The position numbers were made by a program, and so were the translations under genes. From Ureibacillus thermophilus (GTDB lineage Bacteria > Bacillota > Bacilli > Bacillales_A > Planococcaceae), in NCBI RefSeq assembly GCF_004331915.1, contig NZ_CP036528.1, forward strand, positions 2,953,326 to 3,017,325: a stretch of DNA of 64,000 nt, read 5' to 3'. A model generated the notes under the pieces. It searched no databases, was not told where the DNA came from, and saw only the letters and a list, made by a program, of their open reading frames with translations. Each line of letters opens with the position of its first letter. Position 1 is the stretch's first letter. Shown one piece after another: positions 55,780-63,687 of the stretch.

Positions 55780-55959
55780 CACCATTTTTGTATTTAAATT
55801 CGAATATTTTATAAGTATATGAAAAATAATCAAATTTTTATCGTACTTTTGCCAATTTTTTATTACGATTTTATCAAAATTCCTCCACATTTTTGTAATC
55901 GTTTTCTTATGTCATAAGCTTGTATAATAAAGTTAAGAAGAGTAAAGGAGGGAAGCGGG

Positions 55960-56235
55960 ATGCAACAAGAAAAACCTGTACCGCAAGTGTTTATTAAACA
56001 TAAGGAAGTTCAAAGCATTCAAGAATTTGCCATGATGCTAGAAAAAATGGCGCAAAAGCTGAAACAGGAAGGCAAATTCACATTCGTACAGGGGACAGAG
56101 CAAGTCGAAGTGGCACCTAACGAGCAGGTGAAAGTCGATTACAAGTATGAGGTCAAAGGCGAAAAACACCAATTCGAAATCGAAATCGAATGGTCTCCTA
56201 CCCTTGCAGCTCCAAGTAAAATGTCTATTGAATAA
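55960..56235 (+). CDS. amphi-Trp domain protein
   Basis: A 91-residue protein with FAMMLEKMAQKLKQEGKFTF and the C-terminal EIEIEWSP motif of the amphi-Trp domain, a small domain of unknown function. GGAGGGAAGC precedes the ATG. Divergent from hsp20. Confidence 0.75.
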   Translation: MQQEKPVPQVFIKHKEVQSIQEFAMMLEKMAQKLKQEGKFTFVQGTEQVEVAPNEQVKVDYKYEVKGEKHQFEIEIEWSPTLAAPSKMSIE

Positions 56236-56426
56236 TATTATGGTTGATAAAATTTTTGAAAGCGGTTACAATATGAGTAGATAATTATACATGGGATTAA
56301 GGGACCTCCATGTATAAGATGTTCCAATCACAATTGGTTATACATCCAATTGTCCTCTTTTACTTAAATAGAGAAAATGACAACGCATTGATTGTTTTGT
56401 CCCCTAACCACATTTTCCATTAGGAT

Positions 56427-56460
56427 GGGAACTCTTTAAAAGGAGTTTCCGATTTTTTTT
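56427..56460 (+). terminator. plus-strand terminator
   Basis: GGGAACTC pairs with GGAGTTTCC, followed by GATTTTTTTT, about 190 bp after the amphi-Trp gene. Confidence 0.75.
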
Positions 56461-56589
56461 GTAACCATATCATAGAGATCCGAAATTTTACTGGATTTTG
56501 TGACGATATCCCCTAATTTTGTGAACATATCGATGGGAATAATAAAAGATGGAGTTTTTGAACAGCAGTTCCACACCTCTTATATTTAT

Positions 56590-56790
56590 CACCAAATAGG
56601 GGAACATACGCACTAATCATGGGAGTATACGCACCTAATGAGGAATCATGCGCACTAAATACAGGAGTATACGCACCAATTTAGAAGTTAACGCACGAAT
56701 TGAAATAGCAAACGCACAAAAGAAAGAATCAAAAACACAAAACGGGAAAGTATACGCACCAATGAAAAAATCAAATGCAATAAATAAGAA
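56590..56790 (-). repeat. degenerate 21-bp repeat array 3 (about 9 units)
   Basis: Units such as ATACGCACCTAATGAG and AACGCACGAATTGAAATAGC keep the 21-bp register, but the CGCAC core is decayed in several (AAAACACAAAACGGG). Orientation is as in array 2. Confidence 0.75.
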
Positions 56791-56882
56791 CAAGTTCTGC
56801 ACTAACCCCTGCAAAAGCGGTTTTGGTCGGGCTCTTTATATAGTAGGAAGAAACTCCATGCGCCCTAATACCCTAGTTGTCT

Positions 56883-57179
56883 CTAAAGCGAATTCATAGC
56901 AATCACTACACTGCGTTTTTTCTCCTCTTCCCCTTGCGAATCGATATAGGAAGCTAGCCCTTCCGCCGCCCATCGAATGATATAGATGTTCATGCGATTC
57001 GTGCCAGCCCCAAGAACCCCGCGCATGCCACCTGTTCCAAAGGATAAAAATTGATAAAACCGGTCTTCAATGGCTGCCGCATCACCTTCCATTTGAATCA
57101 ATTCATTTTTCAAATCGATTGGCAATTCTTCATTTTTCCATTGCTCATAAAGCTCTGTAACGTTCCTCTTCTTTGGCAT
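56883..57179 (-). pseudogene. pgcA: phosphoglucomutase/phosphomannomutase N-terminal fragment
   Basis: About 98 residues matching the first part of PgcA-type alpha-phosphoglucomutases: [60 protein letters not shown] then stop. Family members continue as VVIAYDSRH into the phosphoserine loop, so the break lies just before the active site. About 480 residues are missing. The upstream ribosome site is weak. Confidence 0.85.
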
Positions 57180-57303
57180 TTCATGGTCTTTATTATGGCA
57201 TAGAAAACATAAAAAGCCAATTCCATTCATAGAATCGGCTTTCATGGAGGGTGGTTGTCGTGATTGGCTTGTATGAATATTGCAACATCATTATGTATCA
57301 ATT

Positions 57304-57798
57304 TTATAAGCTGATAAAACTTGGCTTTCCGGCTACATATTTTGTTTCAGATAATAAGGCAAGAGCTAGTCTTCTTCTCTCCCATACCTTATCTAATGAC
57401 AACTTGATGAAAAAACGTTCCTTATTCCGGAACACCACATAGCAATGATTTTTATCAACTGGCTCAACATCAAAATTTAAATCCATCACCCATAATGGTT
57501 CCAGATGACCTACATATGGAAGTTGACATGCCACCATTGCTTTTTCCTCTGAAATGATGATTGGCGGGTTTTTTCGGATTTTCAGCGTCCTCCTTGCTGA
57601 TTTTAGCCTGCCATTCAAGTCCGCACCAAAATAAATGCAAATGTCATCCAGAAGATGGTAAACATCTTTAGATAAAGAAAATTTTCCATAATCATAGGTC
57701 AAAATTTGCGATGAATACACTTCATTATAGAAAGGAGCAATGGCATACACATGAAAATTTTTCATGACATCAATTTCATTAATTTCTATTTTGTTCAT
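57304..57798 (-). CDS. comK: competence transcription factor ComK homologue
   Basis: A 164-residue ComK-family protein. ATG 57798 after GGGGGG is chosen over an ATG two codons earlier. The core RRTLKIRKNPPIIISEEKAM, preceded by CIYFGADLNGRLKSA, corresponds to the ComK CRFFGSSYAGRK...KPPIMVDP block. ComK activates DNA-uptake genes by binding AT-box pairs. The C-terminus is shorter than in B. subtilis (192 residues), as in many ComK proteins outside the genus. No MecA-type partner is in the window. Confidence 0.82.
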   Translation of the reverse strand: MNKIEINEIDVMKNFHVYAIAPFYNEVYSSQILTYDYGKFSLSKDVYHLLDDICIYFGADLNGRLKSARRTLKIRKNPPIIISEEKAMVACQLPYVGHLEPLWVMDLNFDVEPVDKNHCYVVFRNKERFFIKLSLDKVWERRRLALALLSETKYVAGKPSFISL

Positions 57799-58081
57799 TA
57801 ACATCCCCCCTATAGTTCGTTCATTCATCTTTATAGGAAATTTTAGGTACAAATGAAACGTATTTCCTATATTTAAGTAAAATTATACATATTTATCCAG
57901 AAAATACAATACAAAATATAGAATTTTTAAAATTTTCATTAGATTGAAAACATTAACAACTAGAAATCTTGGAAATTTTAGTGAAAATAATAGAAATAAC
58001 CAATTGGATTTCATTTCCATATTCTCTTACGATAGAAACACCCGGGAATACTGGATCAGCGCTGATCGTGGGAGAAAGGAT

Positions 58082-58351
58082 ATGGAAGCGTTTGACCAAG
58101 TATTGGAACAGTATACTCCAATGATTAATAGTGTATTGAAACGAGCAAAAGTTTATAAAAATCATGAATATTATCGCCATTGTGCAACGATTGCCTTATG
58201 GGAAGCTTGGAGAAAATACGATCCGGTGCACGGACCTTTTGCCCCTTTTGCTTATCGCTATATGTTGACGACCATTTACCGGGAAATGACGAAGGAAAAC
58301 CATTATGAGGAACACTATGCAAGCTACGAAAAAGAAACGCACCAATTGTGA
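58082..58351 (+). pseudogene. sigma-70 family factor truncated after region 2
   Basis: GGGAG at seven bases selects ATG 58082, giving 89 residues. The sequence LEQYTPMINSVLKRAKVYKN, CATIALWEAWRKYDP and FAPFAYRYMLTTIYREM is region 2 of a small sigma-70 protein. No region 4 follows. The last codons are encoded by the first unit of repeat array 4 (from 58335) and end at a stop inside it. A full protein would be about 160-180 residues. It is divergent from comK, 283 bp apart. Confidence 0.75.
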
Positions 58352-58636
58352 TGGTAAACGCTCTAAAGGAGTTAGTATCCGCACGAATTGGGGTGGTATA
58401 CGCACGAAACGAGGCAGTATCCGCACGAATTGAGATGGCATCCGCACGAATTGAATTAGTATCCGCACTAATTATGGTGGCATCCGCACGAAACGAGGCA
58501 GTATCCGCACGAATTATGATGGCATCCGCACGAATTGAATTAGTATCCGCACGAAATGGAGTAGTAAACGCACGAAACGAGGCAGTATCCGCACGAATTA
58601 TGGTGGCATCCGCACGAATTGAATTAGTATCCGCAC
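58335..58636 (-). repeat. 21-bp repeat array 4 (about 14-15 units)
   Basis: Units read GTATCCGCACGAATTG and GCATCCGCACGAATTATG on the plus strand. The first unit overlaps the end of the sigma-factor frame. Units 58540-58636 are identical to 63006-63102 in inverted orientation. Confidence 0.92.
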
Positions 58637-58751
58637 AATAGCCCTCAATCCGAAAAAACTTGGGATTGAAGGGCTATTCATCGTGCGTACCAGAGGGTGC
58701 GCATTTTTTTATTTATCTCACATATTTCGGGCTTACATTTGACAAAGAACC

Positions 58752-58834
58752 AAAAATGAAAAACAGCCCATGAAATTTCATTCCAAAATTTCATGGGCTG
58801 TTTCCATTTTAGAGGGGGTTTTGTCCCAGCCTCT
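58752..58834. repeat. left arm of an 83-bp perfect inverted repeat around tRNA-Glu
   Basis: Contains a hairpin (AAACAGCCCATGAAATTT with AAATTTCATGGGCTGTTT, loop of six) and ends TTTTGTCCCAGCCTCT. Its exact reverse complement is at 59052-59134. Confidence 0.95.
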
Positions 58835-58837
58835 CTA

Positions 58838-58909
58838 TGACCCCTACGGGATTCGAACCCGTGTTACCGCCGTGAAAGGGCGGTGTCTTAACCACTTGAC
58901 CAAGGGGCC
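58838..58909 (-). tRNA. tRNA-Glu (anticodon TTC)
   Basis: A 72-nt cloverleaf on the minus strand: GGCCCCTTGGTCAAGTGG start, anticodon arm CCGCC-CTTTCAC-GGCGG giving TTC, T arm with GGTTCGAATCC, and acceptor GGGGTC pairing with GGCCCC. CCA is not encoded. Only one tRNA is present, without the usual cluster. Confidence 0.95.
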
Positions 58910-59051
58910 ATTATACATAATGGCGGAGAAGGTCAATTTCATTCTATAAAAAAGGACGATTTTTTTGTACCCTAAAAACAGAAAAAAGGGCTGAGCCCAA
59001 GGTCGATTCAATCGACTTTTCGGACAGCCCCCTTATTTTTTCCCAAATAAA

Positions 59052-59134
59052 AGAGGCTGGGACAAAACCCCCTCTAAAATGGAAACAGCCCATGAAATTT
59101 TGGAATGAAATTTCATGGGCTGTTTTTCATTTTT
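59052..59134. repeat. right arm of the 83-bp perfect inverted repeat
   Basis: Exact reverse complement of 58752-58834. Between the arms lie tRNA-Glu and a hairpin region with GGGCTGAGCCC and GGACAGCCCCC (58985-59030). Confidence 0.95.
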
Positions 59135-59159
59135 TCAATAAAAAATATTAATCCAAGAT

Positions 59160-59720
59160 TCTTTCGAACTTGATCCATATAGTGACGCCATTTTCTTATT
59201 TTGTGGACGGAAGAAAGACCGGTATAAATGTTTATATTTTGATGGAGATGGCTTCGCCATGTTATACAAACGAATCGATAATGGCAAACTCCAATGGCCC
59301 AGAAACGAAAATGAGGTTCGAAATCTGACTCAACAGGAGCTTAGATGAAATGATTCTTTTATGGATGGTTTAGAAATTGAAGAAATTCATCATCATCCAG
59401 AAAACTTACAATGCGAGTGTTGTCAATCACTTATGACAGAGATTGGCAGCACTATTGTGCGGGAAGAAGCAAAATTCATACCAGCTACCATGAAGCGTGT
59501 TCAGCATATTGAACACGCTTATGAGTGCAGGTCCTGTAAAAAAGATTTGAACAAAAACTCACAAATCAAACGCGGGAAAGCACCACAACCTGCCATTCAG
59601 CGAAGCATTGCAGGATCAACGGTCTTAGCAAAACTTATTTATGACAAGTTTGTCCTTTATTTACCCTTATATCGGCAAATAAAGGAATGGCATCGTTATG
59701 GGCTCTTGACAAATGTTTGA
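59160..59720 (+). mobile_element. IS66-family remnant (tnpB end plus tnpC fragment)
   Basis: 59165-59350 encodes the C-terminal half of IS66 TnpB (FLFCGRKKDRYKCLYFDGDG, YKRIDNGKLQWP) ending at a stop. The frame at 59361-59720 encodes 119 residues of the IS66 transposase zinc-ribbon region: CECCQSLM, HAYECRSCKKD, KAPQPAIQRSIAGSTVLAKL. The catalytic DDE domain and the element ends are absent, so it is inactive. Confidence 0.88.
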
Positions 59721-59867
59721 AAGTGATTGATGGTGGGGAAACTGTTTAATCTTATTTGGGGAATTCTGTTGAGTTCTATTTGTGGAAAACTGTTGATTCT
59801 AGTTTAGCGTTTACAGCTCCTCAAGTTTATGTTTGTGACCCTCACATGAGCATACGATAAGAAATGA

Positions 59868-60084
59868 AGTGGGGGCGTCTGAAAAGTCATTTCAAGACGC
59901 CCCCTTTGCGGCTTTAGCTAGAGTTTTTGCCGCAGATAAATTGCGGCTGTAGCTAGAATTTTTGCCGCAGATAAATTGCGACGAGGAGGCGCGTTTTGTA
60001 ACCTCCGCAGGGAAAGTTTTTAAGAGAATATTCCCATAAGAAGTAAGGCTGTTCAGAAAGTATTCGACTTTCTGGACAGCCTCA
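59868..60084. repeat. dispersed repeat family 2, inverted copy at 59.9 kb
   Basis: Begins GGGGGCGTCTGAAAAGTC with AGACGCCCCC hairpin, contains GACGAGGAGGCGCG, and ends with AAGGCTGTTCAGAAAGT / ACTTTCTGGACAGCCT. A block TTGCCGCAGATAAATTGCG is duplicated in tandem, unlike the other copies. Confidence 0.85.
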
Positions 60085-60134
60085 CTGTTTTTAATATGTT
60101 TTGTATTTTGATGGAAAACGCTCAAGAAATGAAC

Positions 60135-60494
60135 TTACTCAATATTTGCTACACGAAATTCTAAATCATTCCCTAAACCGATTTCCCCGAATTTTTTGGT
60201 ATATTCTTCTAAAGTCATTTGTGCAGCTTCAATTTGTTGGTCTGTTCCTTGGATAATTAAGTTTGCTGGAAGAGCAATGTTTAATTCAGATAAAATCAAG
60301 TATGTATTATTTTTTAATAACAGTTGAACTTTTTCTTTAGCAGTCATTTTAATAAATTGATTAACAGTTACTTCGAGTTGATTGTTTACATAAAAACCAC
60401 TTTGTACAGCTGCATCTGCAGAAGAAGTTTGAGAAGATAAGCTAATTCCTAAAGCCAATATAAGGATAGCTGCTAATTTTAAAATCCCTTTCAA
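60135..60494 (-). CDS. small secreted protein, unrecognised
   Basis: A 119-residue protein with a TTG start after AAAGGAG. The signal peptide MKGILKLAAILILALGISLS is followed by a cleavage-like ADAA. The mature part is Gln/Asn-rich with LLLKNNTYLILSELNIALP and no cysteine. I do not recognise the family. It could be secreted or wall-associated. Confidence 0.6.
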   Translation of the reverse strand: MKGILKLAAILILALGISLSSQTSSADAAVQSGFYVNNQLEVTVNQFIKMTAKEKVQLLLKNNTYLILSELNIALPANLIIQGTDQQIEAAQMTLEEYTKKFGEIGLGNDLEFRVANIE

Positions 60495-60854
60495 GTTAAA
60501 TCTCCTTTCTATCTACAGTTTCCTAAATCTTATTCTATAAATAGGTGATTATTAATTACAATTATATTAACAAATTTTTTCAGTTATCTAAATATTTTCT
60601 TATGAAAAGGATATATGGTTTTGGCGAAAAAAATATATGGAGAAGTTCATATCAAAAAATAATAATCTTATAAGCGAAATTATACTCGTTTCTCGAGAAA
60701 GAGGTAGTCCTTTCCAGTAATAAAATAACCTTATGAAGAACAAAAAAGTATTATTATCTATTACAATTTAATCCATTAAGAATACTTACAAAGACTAAAA
60801 CTTATCAATTGCTTCTAGCCAATGCAAGCAGGGTTATGGGGGAACTGCCTAATT
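60495..60854. other. AT-rich spacer, no gene seen
   Basis: About 360 bp of AT-rich DNA between the secreted protein gene and array 5. Only promoter-like A/T tracts are visible. Confidence 0.4.
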
Positions 60855-61437
60855 AGTGCGGATGCAGCCTCGATTGGAGCGTTTGCTTCTTTATTTGGTG
60901 CGGATACAGCCACGTTTCGTGCGTTTGCCTCCTCAATTGGTGCGGATACAGCCCCGTTTCGTGCGTTTGCTTCTTTATTTGGTGCGGATACTGCACCATT
61001 TCGTGCGTTTGCCTCCTCAATTGGTGCGGATACTGCACCAATTCGTGCGTTTGCCTCCTCAATTGGTGCGGATACTGCACCATTTCGTGCGTTTGCCTCC
61101 TCAATTGGTGCGGATACTGCATGGTTTCGTGCGTTTGCTTCCTTATTTCGTGCGGATACTGCCTCGTTTCGTGCGTTTGCTTCCTTATTTTGTGCGGATA
61201 CTGCACCATTTCGTGCGTTTGCTTCCTTATTTCGTGCGGATACAGCCACGTTTCGTGCGTTTGCTTCTTTATTTGGTGCGGATACAGCCACGTTTCGTGC
61301 GTTTGCCTCCTCAATTGGTGCGGATACTGCACCAATTCGTGCGTTTGCTTCCTTATTTCGTGCGGATACTGCACCATTTCGTGCGTTTGCCTCCTCAATT
61401 GGTGCGGATGCAACCCCATTTCGTGCGTTTACCACCA
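60855..61437 (+). repeat. 21-bp repeat array 5 (about 27-28 units)
   Basis: The longest array. Units alternate TGGTGCGGATACTGC and TTCGTGCGTTTGCCTCC almost without error. Five overlapping frames of 109-217 codons run through it, none with a convincing ribosome site. Confidence 0.95.
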
Positions 61438-61568
61438 CATTAAGTTTTAATACGGATAACTCCCAAATTTATTGAAATTCCCAACCATCCGAACATATTC
61501 ACTCTAGGAAATGAAAAGAGGGAGGGTTCTTAAGTCTTGTCTGTCGCTATAAGAACCGTCCCTCTGGC

Positions 61569-62453
61569 TCATTTGTATAATTCATCAACTAATTTGAAAC
61601 TTTGGGAGAAAGCAAATTTTAAATTATGTAAGAGGATGTTTTGCAAGGTTTCATCCTGTTGGTTAGAAGAGGATGTATGTAGTGCTGTTTCCATTGCTGC
61701 AGTAAGTGGATTGTCTTCTGCTTTTCCTTCCTCTGCAAGTTTATATTCTGCCTCATTGCTTGTTTCTGTTCTCACAGCATTTAGAGCTTCTTCTTCATTG
61801 ATGGCAGCCTTCAGTGTATTATTGTTAGTCTGGAAAGTATCAGCTACCAAGTTTTCAATATGCGATTTTAATTCACTGTTTTCTGCAAGATAAGCATTAT
61901 CGTACCATGCGTTTTCAGAGAATTTTCCTTCTTTTGCTACAATCGGAGAATTCCATTTACTGTTAAAAAATGATAAATCTGCTTGGGGCACTCCATATTT
62001 GTTTGCAAGTTCCGCTGTATGGTTTAGCCCTGCTACATAAGGAACTACCCCTGGGGCGTTTTTGAAGTCTTTAATGGCTTGTTTTAAGCTTTTTGTCCAC
62101 GTGTCAATTGCTTTTTGATCATTTTCCATTTCTGCTGCTTTTAAAGCTTCTAATTTGGAAGAAATCAAAGAAGCATAGTACATTTTATTTGGCACATATT
62201 GACCATCAACCTGCTCATACCATGCAGGGTGCTGTTTTGCTTGGAATTCGTTGTATTTGGACCAATTGTTTGTTTCAATAGCATTCAAAATTAAATGATT
62301 CCGTTGGTTGTTTACATCATAAAGCGGGTTGATTTTTCTTGCCTCATCCGCAAATACTTCTTTCCAAGAGACTTGTTGTGTTTTTGTTGCTCCTTCGTTG
62401 TTTGAACGAACAGAGTAGCTGCTATTTTCCAAGCCTAAAGCCAAAATTGTCAT
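61569..62453 (-). CDS. protein of unknown function between arrays 5 and 6
   Basis: A 294-residue protein with a good ribosome site (GGGAGGG) before ATG 62453. It begins MTILALGLENSSYSVRSNNE and is Asn/Ala/Lys/Glu-rich with helices and no Cys; the middle contains WTKSLKQAIKDFKNAPGVVP and WYDNAYLAENSELKSHIENL. No signal peptide or membrane helix is evident. I do not recognise it. It is the one intact gene framed by two arrays. Confidence 0.65.
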   Translation of the reverse strand: MTILALGLENSSYSVRSNNEGATKTQQVSWKEVFADEARKINPLYDVNNQRNHLILNAIETNNWSKYNEFQAKQHPAWYEQVDGQYVPNKMYYASLISSKLEALKAAEMENDQKAIDTWTKSLKQAIKDFKNAPGVVPYVAGLNHTAELANKYGVPQADLSFFNSKWNSPIVAKEGKFSENAWYDNAYLAENSELKSHIENLVADTFQTNNNTLKAAINEEEALNAVRTETSNEAEYKLAEEGKAEDNPLTAAMETALHTSSSNQQDETLQNILLHNLKFAFSQSFKLVDELYK

Positions 62454-62689
62454 TTTAGCCCTCCCTTTCCTTCATTTTGGATATTCTATCATATATAATT
62501 TGCCCCTACAATTCAACCTTTGTCCTGATTTTATTGTCTTTCTCTGCATATTAGATGAATTTGGCCTTTTTAAAAAATAAATTCCTCACTGTCTATTAAG
62601 ATTATCTTGATATTTCTCGAAATAGAAGGTCTTTATTCTCGTAATATCGTGCATATATCGTAATTGGTACATATACTTCAATTTTAATT

Positions 62690-63102
62690 GGTGCGAATGC
62701 TACCCTGTTTGGAGCGGATGCCACGTCAATTGGTGCGGATACTGCCTCGTTTCGTGCGGATGCCACCATAATTCGTGCGGATGCCACCATAATTCGTGCG
62801 GATACTAATTCAATTCGTGCGGATGCCACGTCAATTGGTGCGGATACTAATTCAATTCGTGCGGATGCCATCTCAATTCGTGCGGATACTAATTCAATTC
62901 GTGCGTATGCCATCTCAATTCGTGCGGATACTGCCTTGTTTCGTGCGTTTACTACTCCATTTCGTGCGGATACTAATTCAATTCGTGCGGATACCATCTC
63001 AATTAGTGCGGATACTAATTCAATTCGTGCGGATGCCACCATAATTCGTGCGGATACTGCCTCGTTTCGTGCGTTTACTACTCCATTTCGTGCGGATACT
63101 AA
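62690..63102 (+). repeat. 21-bp repeat array 6 (about 20 units)
   Basis: Units read GTGCGGATACTAATTC, GTGCGGATGCCACC and GTGCGTTTACTACTCC. Composition matches array 4, not arrays 1, 2 and 5. The last 97 bp equal array 4 in inverted orientation. Confidence 0.93.
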
Positions 63103-63125
63103 CTAACCAAAAATAATGGGGATAA

Positions 63126-63169
63126 ATGGAAAAAGGAGAATTTGAGTTGGCTCAAATTCTCCTTTTTCC
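63126..63169. terminator. hairpin terminator at the end of array 6
   Basis: GGAAAAAGGAGAATTTGAG pairs with CTCAAATTCTCCTTTTTCC. It is of the same family as the terminators at 37547 and 38477. Confidence 0.8.
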
Positions 63170-63462
63170 TATCTAGAAGCTAGTTTTGTCCCAGCCTCTT
63201 CTAAATTATCTGGTTCAAAATTGTTTATTGCAAAATAAAAGTACAGAGTAATGCAAAGAAAAAATACATAACTTTGAAGAGTTTTTAGAACTTGGTGGAG
63301 GCGGTACTCCTTTCACCATTATAAAGGAAAATAACGAAATCAAAACAAAATTATTAGGATTTAACTGTAAATTATCACTTTATTTCGGAACAAAAGAGCC
63401 ATTTTTTTGCACATTCCTTCAGAAAGCCCTCTCCCCTTTTCTGAAAGAATGTGCTAAATTTT
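63170..63462. other. intergenic region before the IS21 remnant
   Basis: Carries one more TGTCCCAGCCTCTTC end at about 63190, a short open stretch (63270-63400) with no recognised product, and a hairpin GCACATTC...GAATGTGC near 63410-63455. Confidence 0.45.
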
Positions 63463-63465
63463 TAA

Positions 63466-63687
63466 CTACTAGCTGTTTTACTAAAAGAACATGATTTCGA
63501 AGTTTCGACACAGGCTTTGAGGATTGCCTCCCAGTATGGTCATCCGAAAGTAGAATCGATTAGAGGTATACGAGAGCCAATTCAACCGAAAAAACACGTT
63601 CCAGATATGCCGGAAGCCATCCGAGGAGTAAGGCATTATGACCGCCTATTCGAATCCCAAGGAGATGTGGCATCATGGAACAAATGA
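63466..63687 (+). pseudogene. istA: IS21-family IstA transposase, C-terminal remnant
   Basis: Seventy-three codons after an in-frame stop encode EHDFEVSTQALRIASQYGHP, PKKHVPDMPEAIRGVRHYD and end SQGDVASWNK, typical of the IstA tail. The catalytic N-terminal part is absent. The stop overlaps the istB start, preserving the IS21 arrangement. Confidence 0.75.

Noticed and set aside
56648..56899. 83-residue plus-strand frame
   Set aside because: It is mostly decayed array 3 sequence.
59735..59865. A further insertion-sequence end near GAAAACTGTTGATTCTAG
   Set aside because: It looks like degenerate mobile DNA, but I could not match it to IS21 or IS66 ends with confidence.
60855..61437. CRISPR array
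   Set aside because: There are no unique spacers between repeats; units are contiguous 21-bp variants, and no cas genes are in the window.
60815..61475. Proteins of 188-217 residues encoded in the arrays in several frames of both strands
   Set aside because: Overlapping open frames arise because a 21-bp unit without stops is open in nearly every frame. None has a convincing ribosome site. Only the array 1 frame continuous with the collagen gene is kept.
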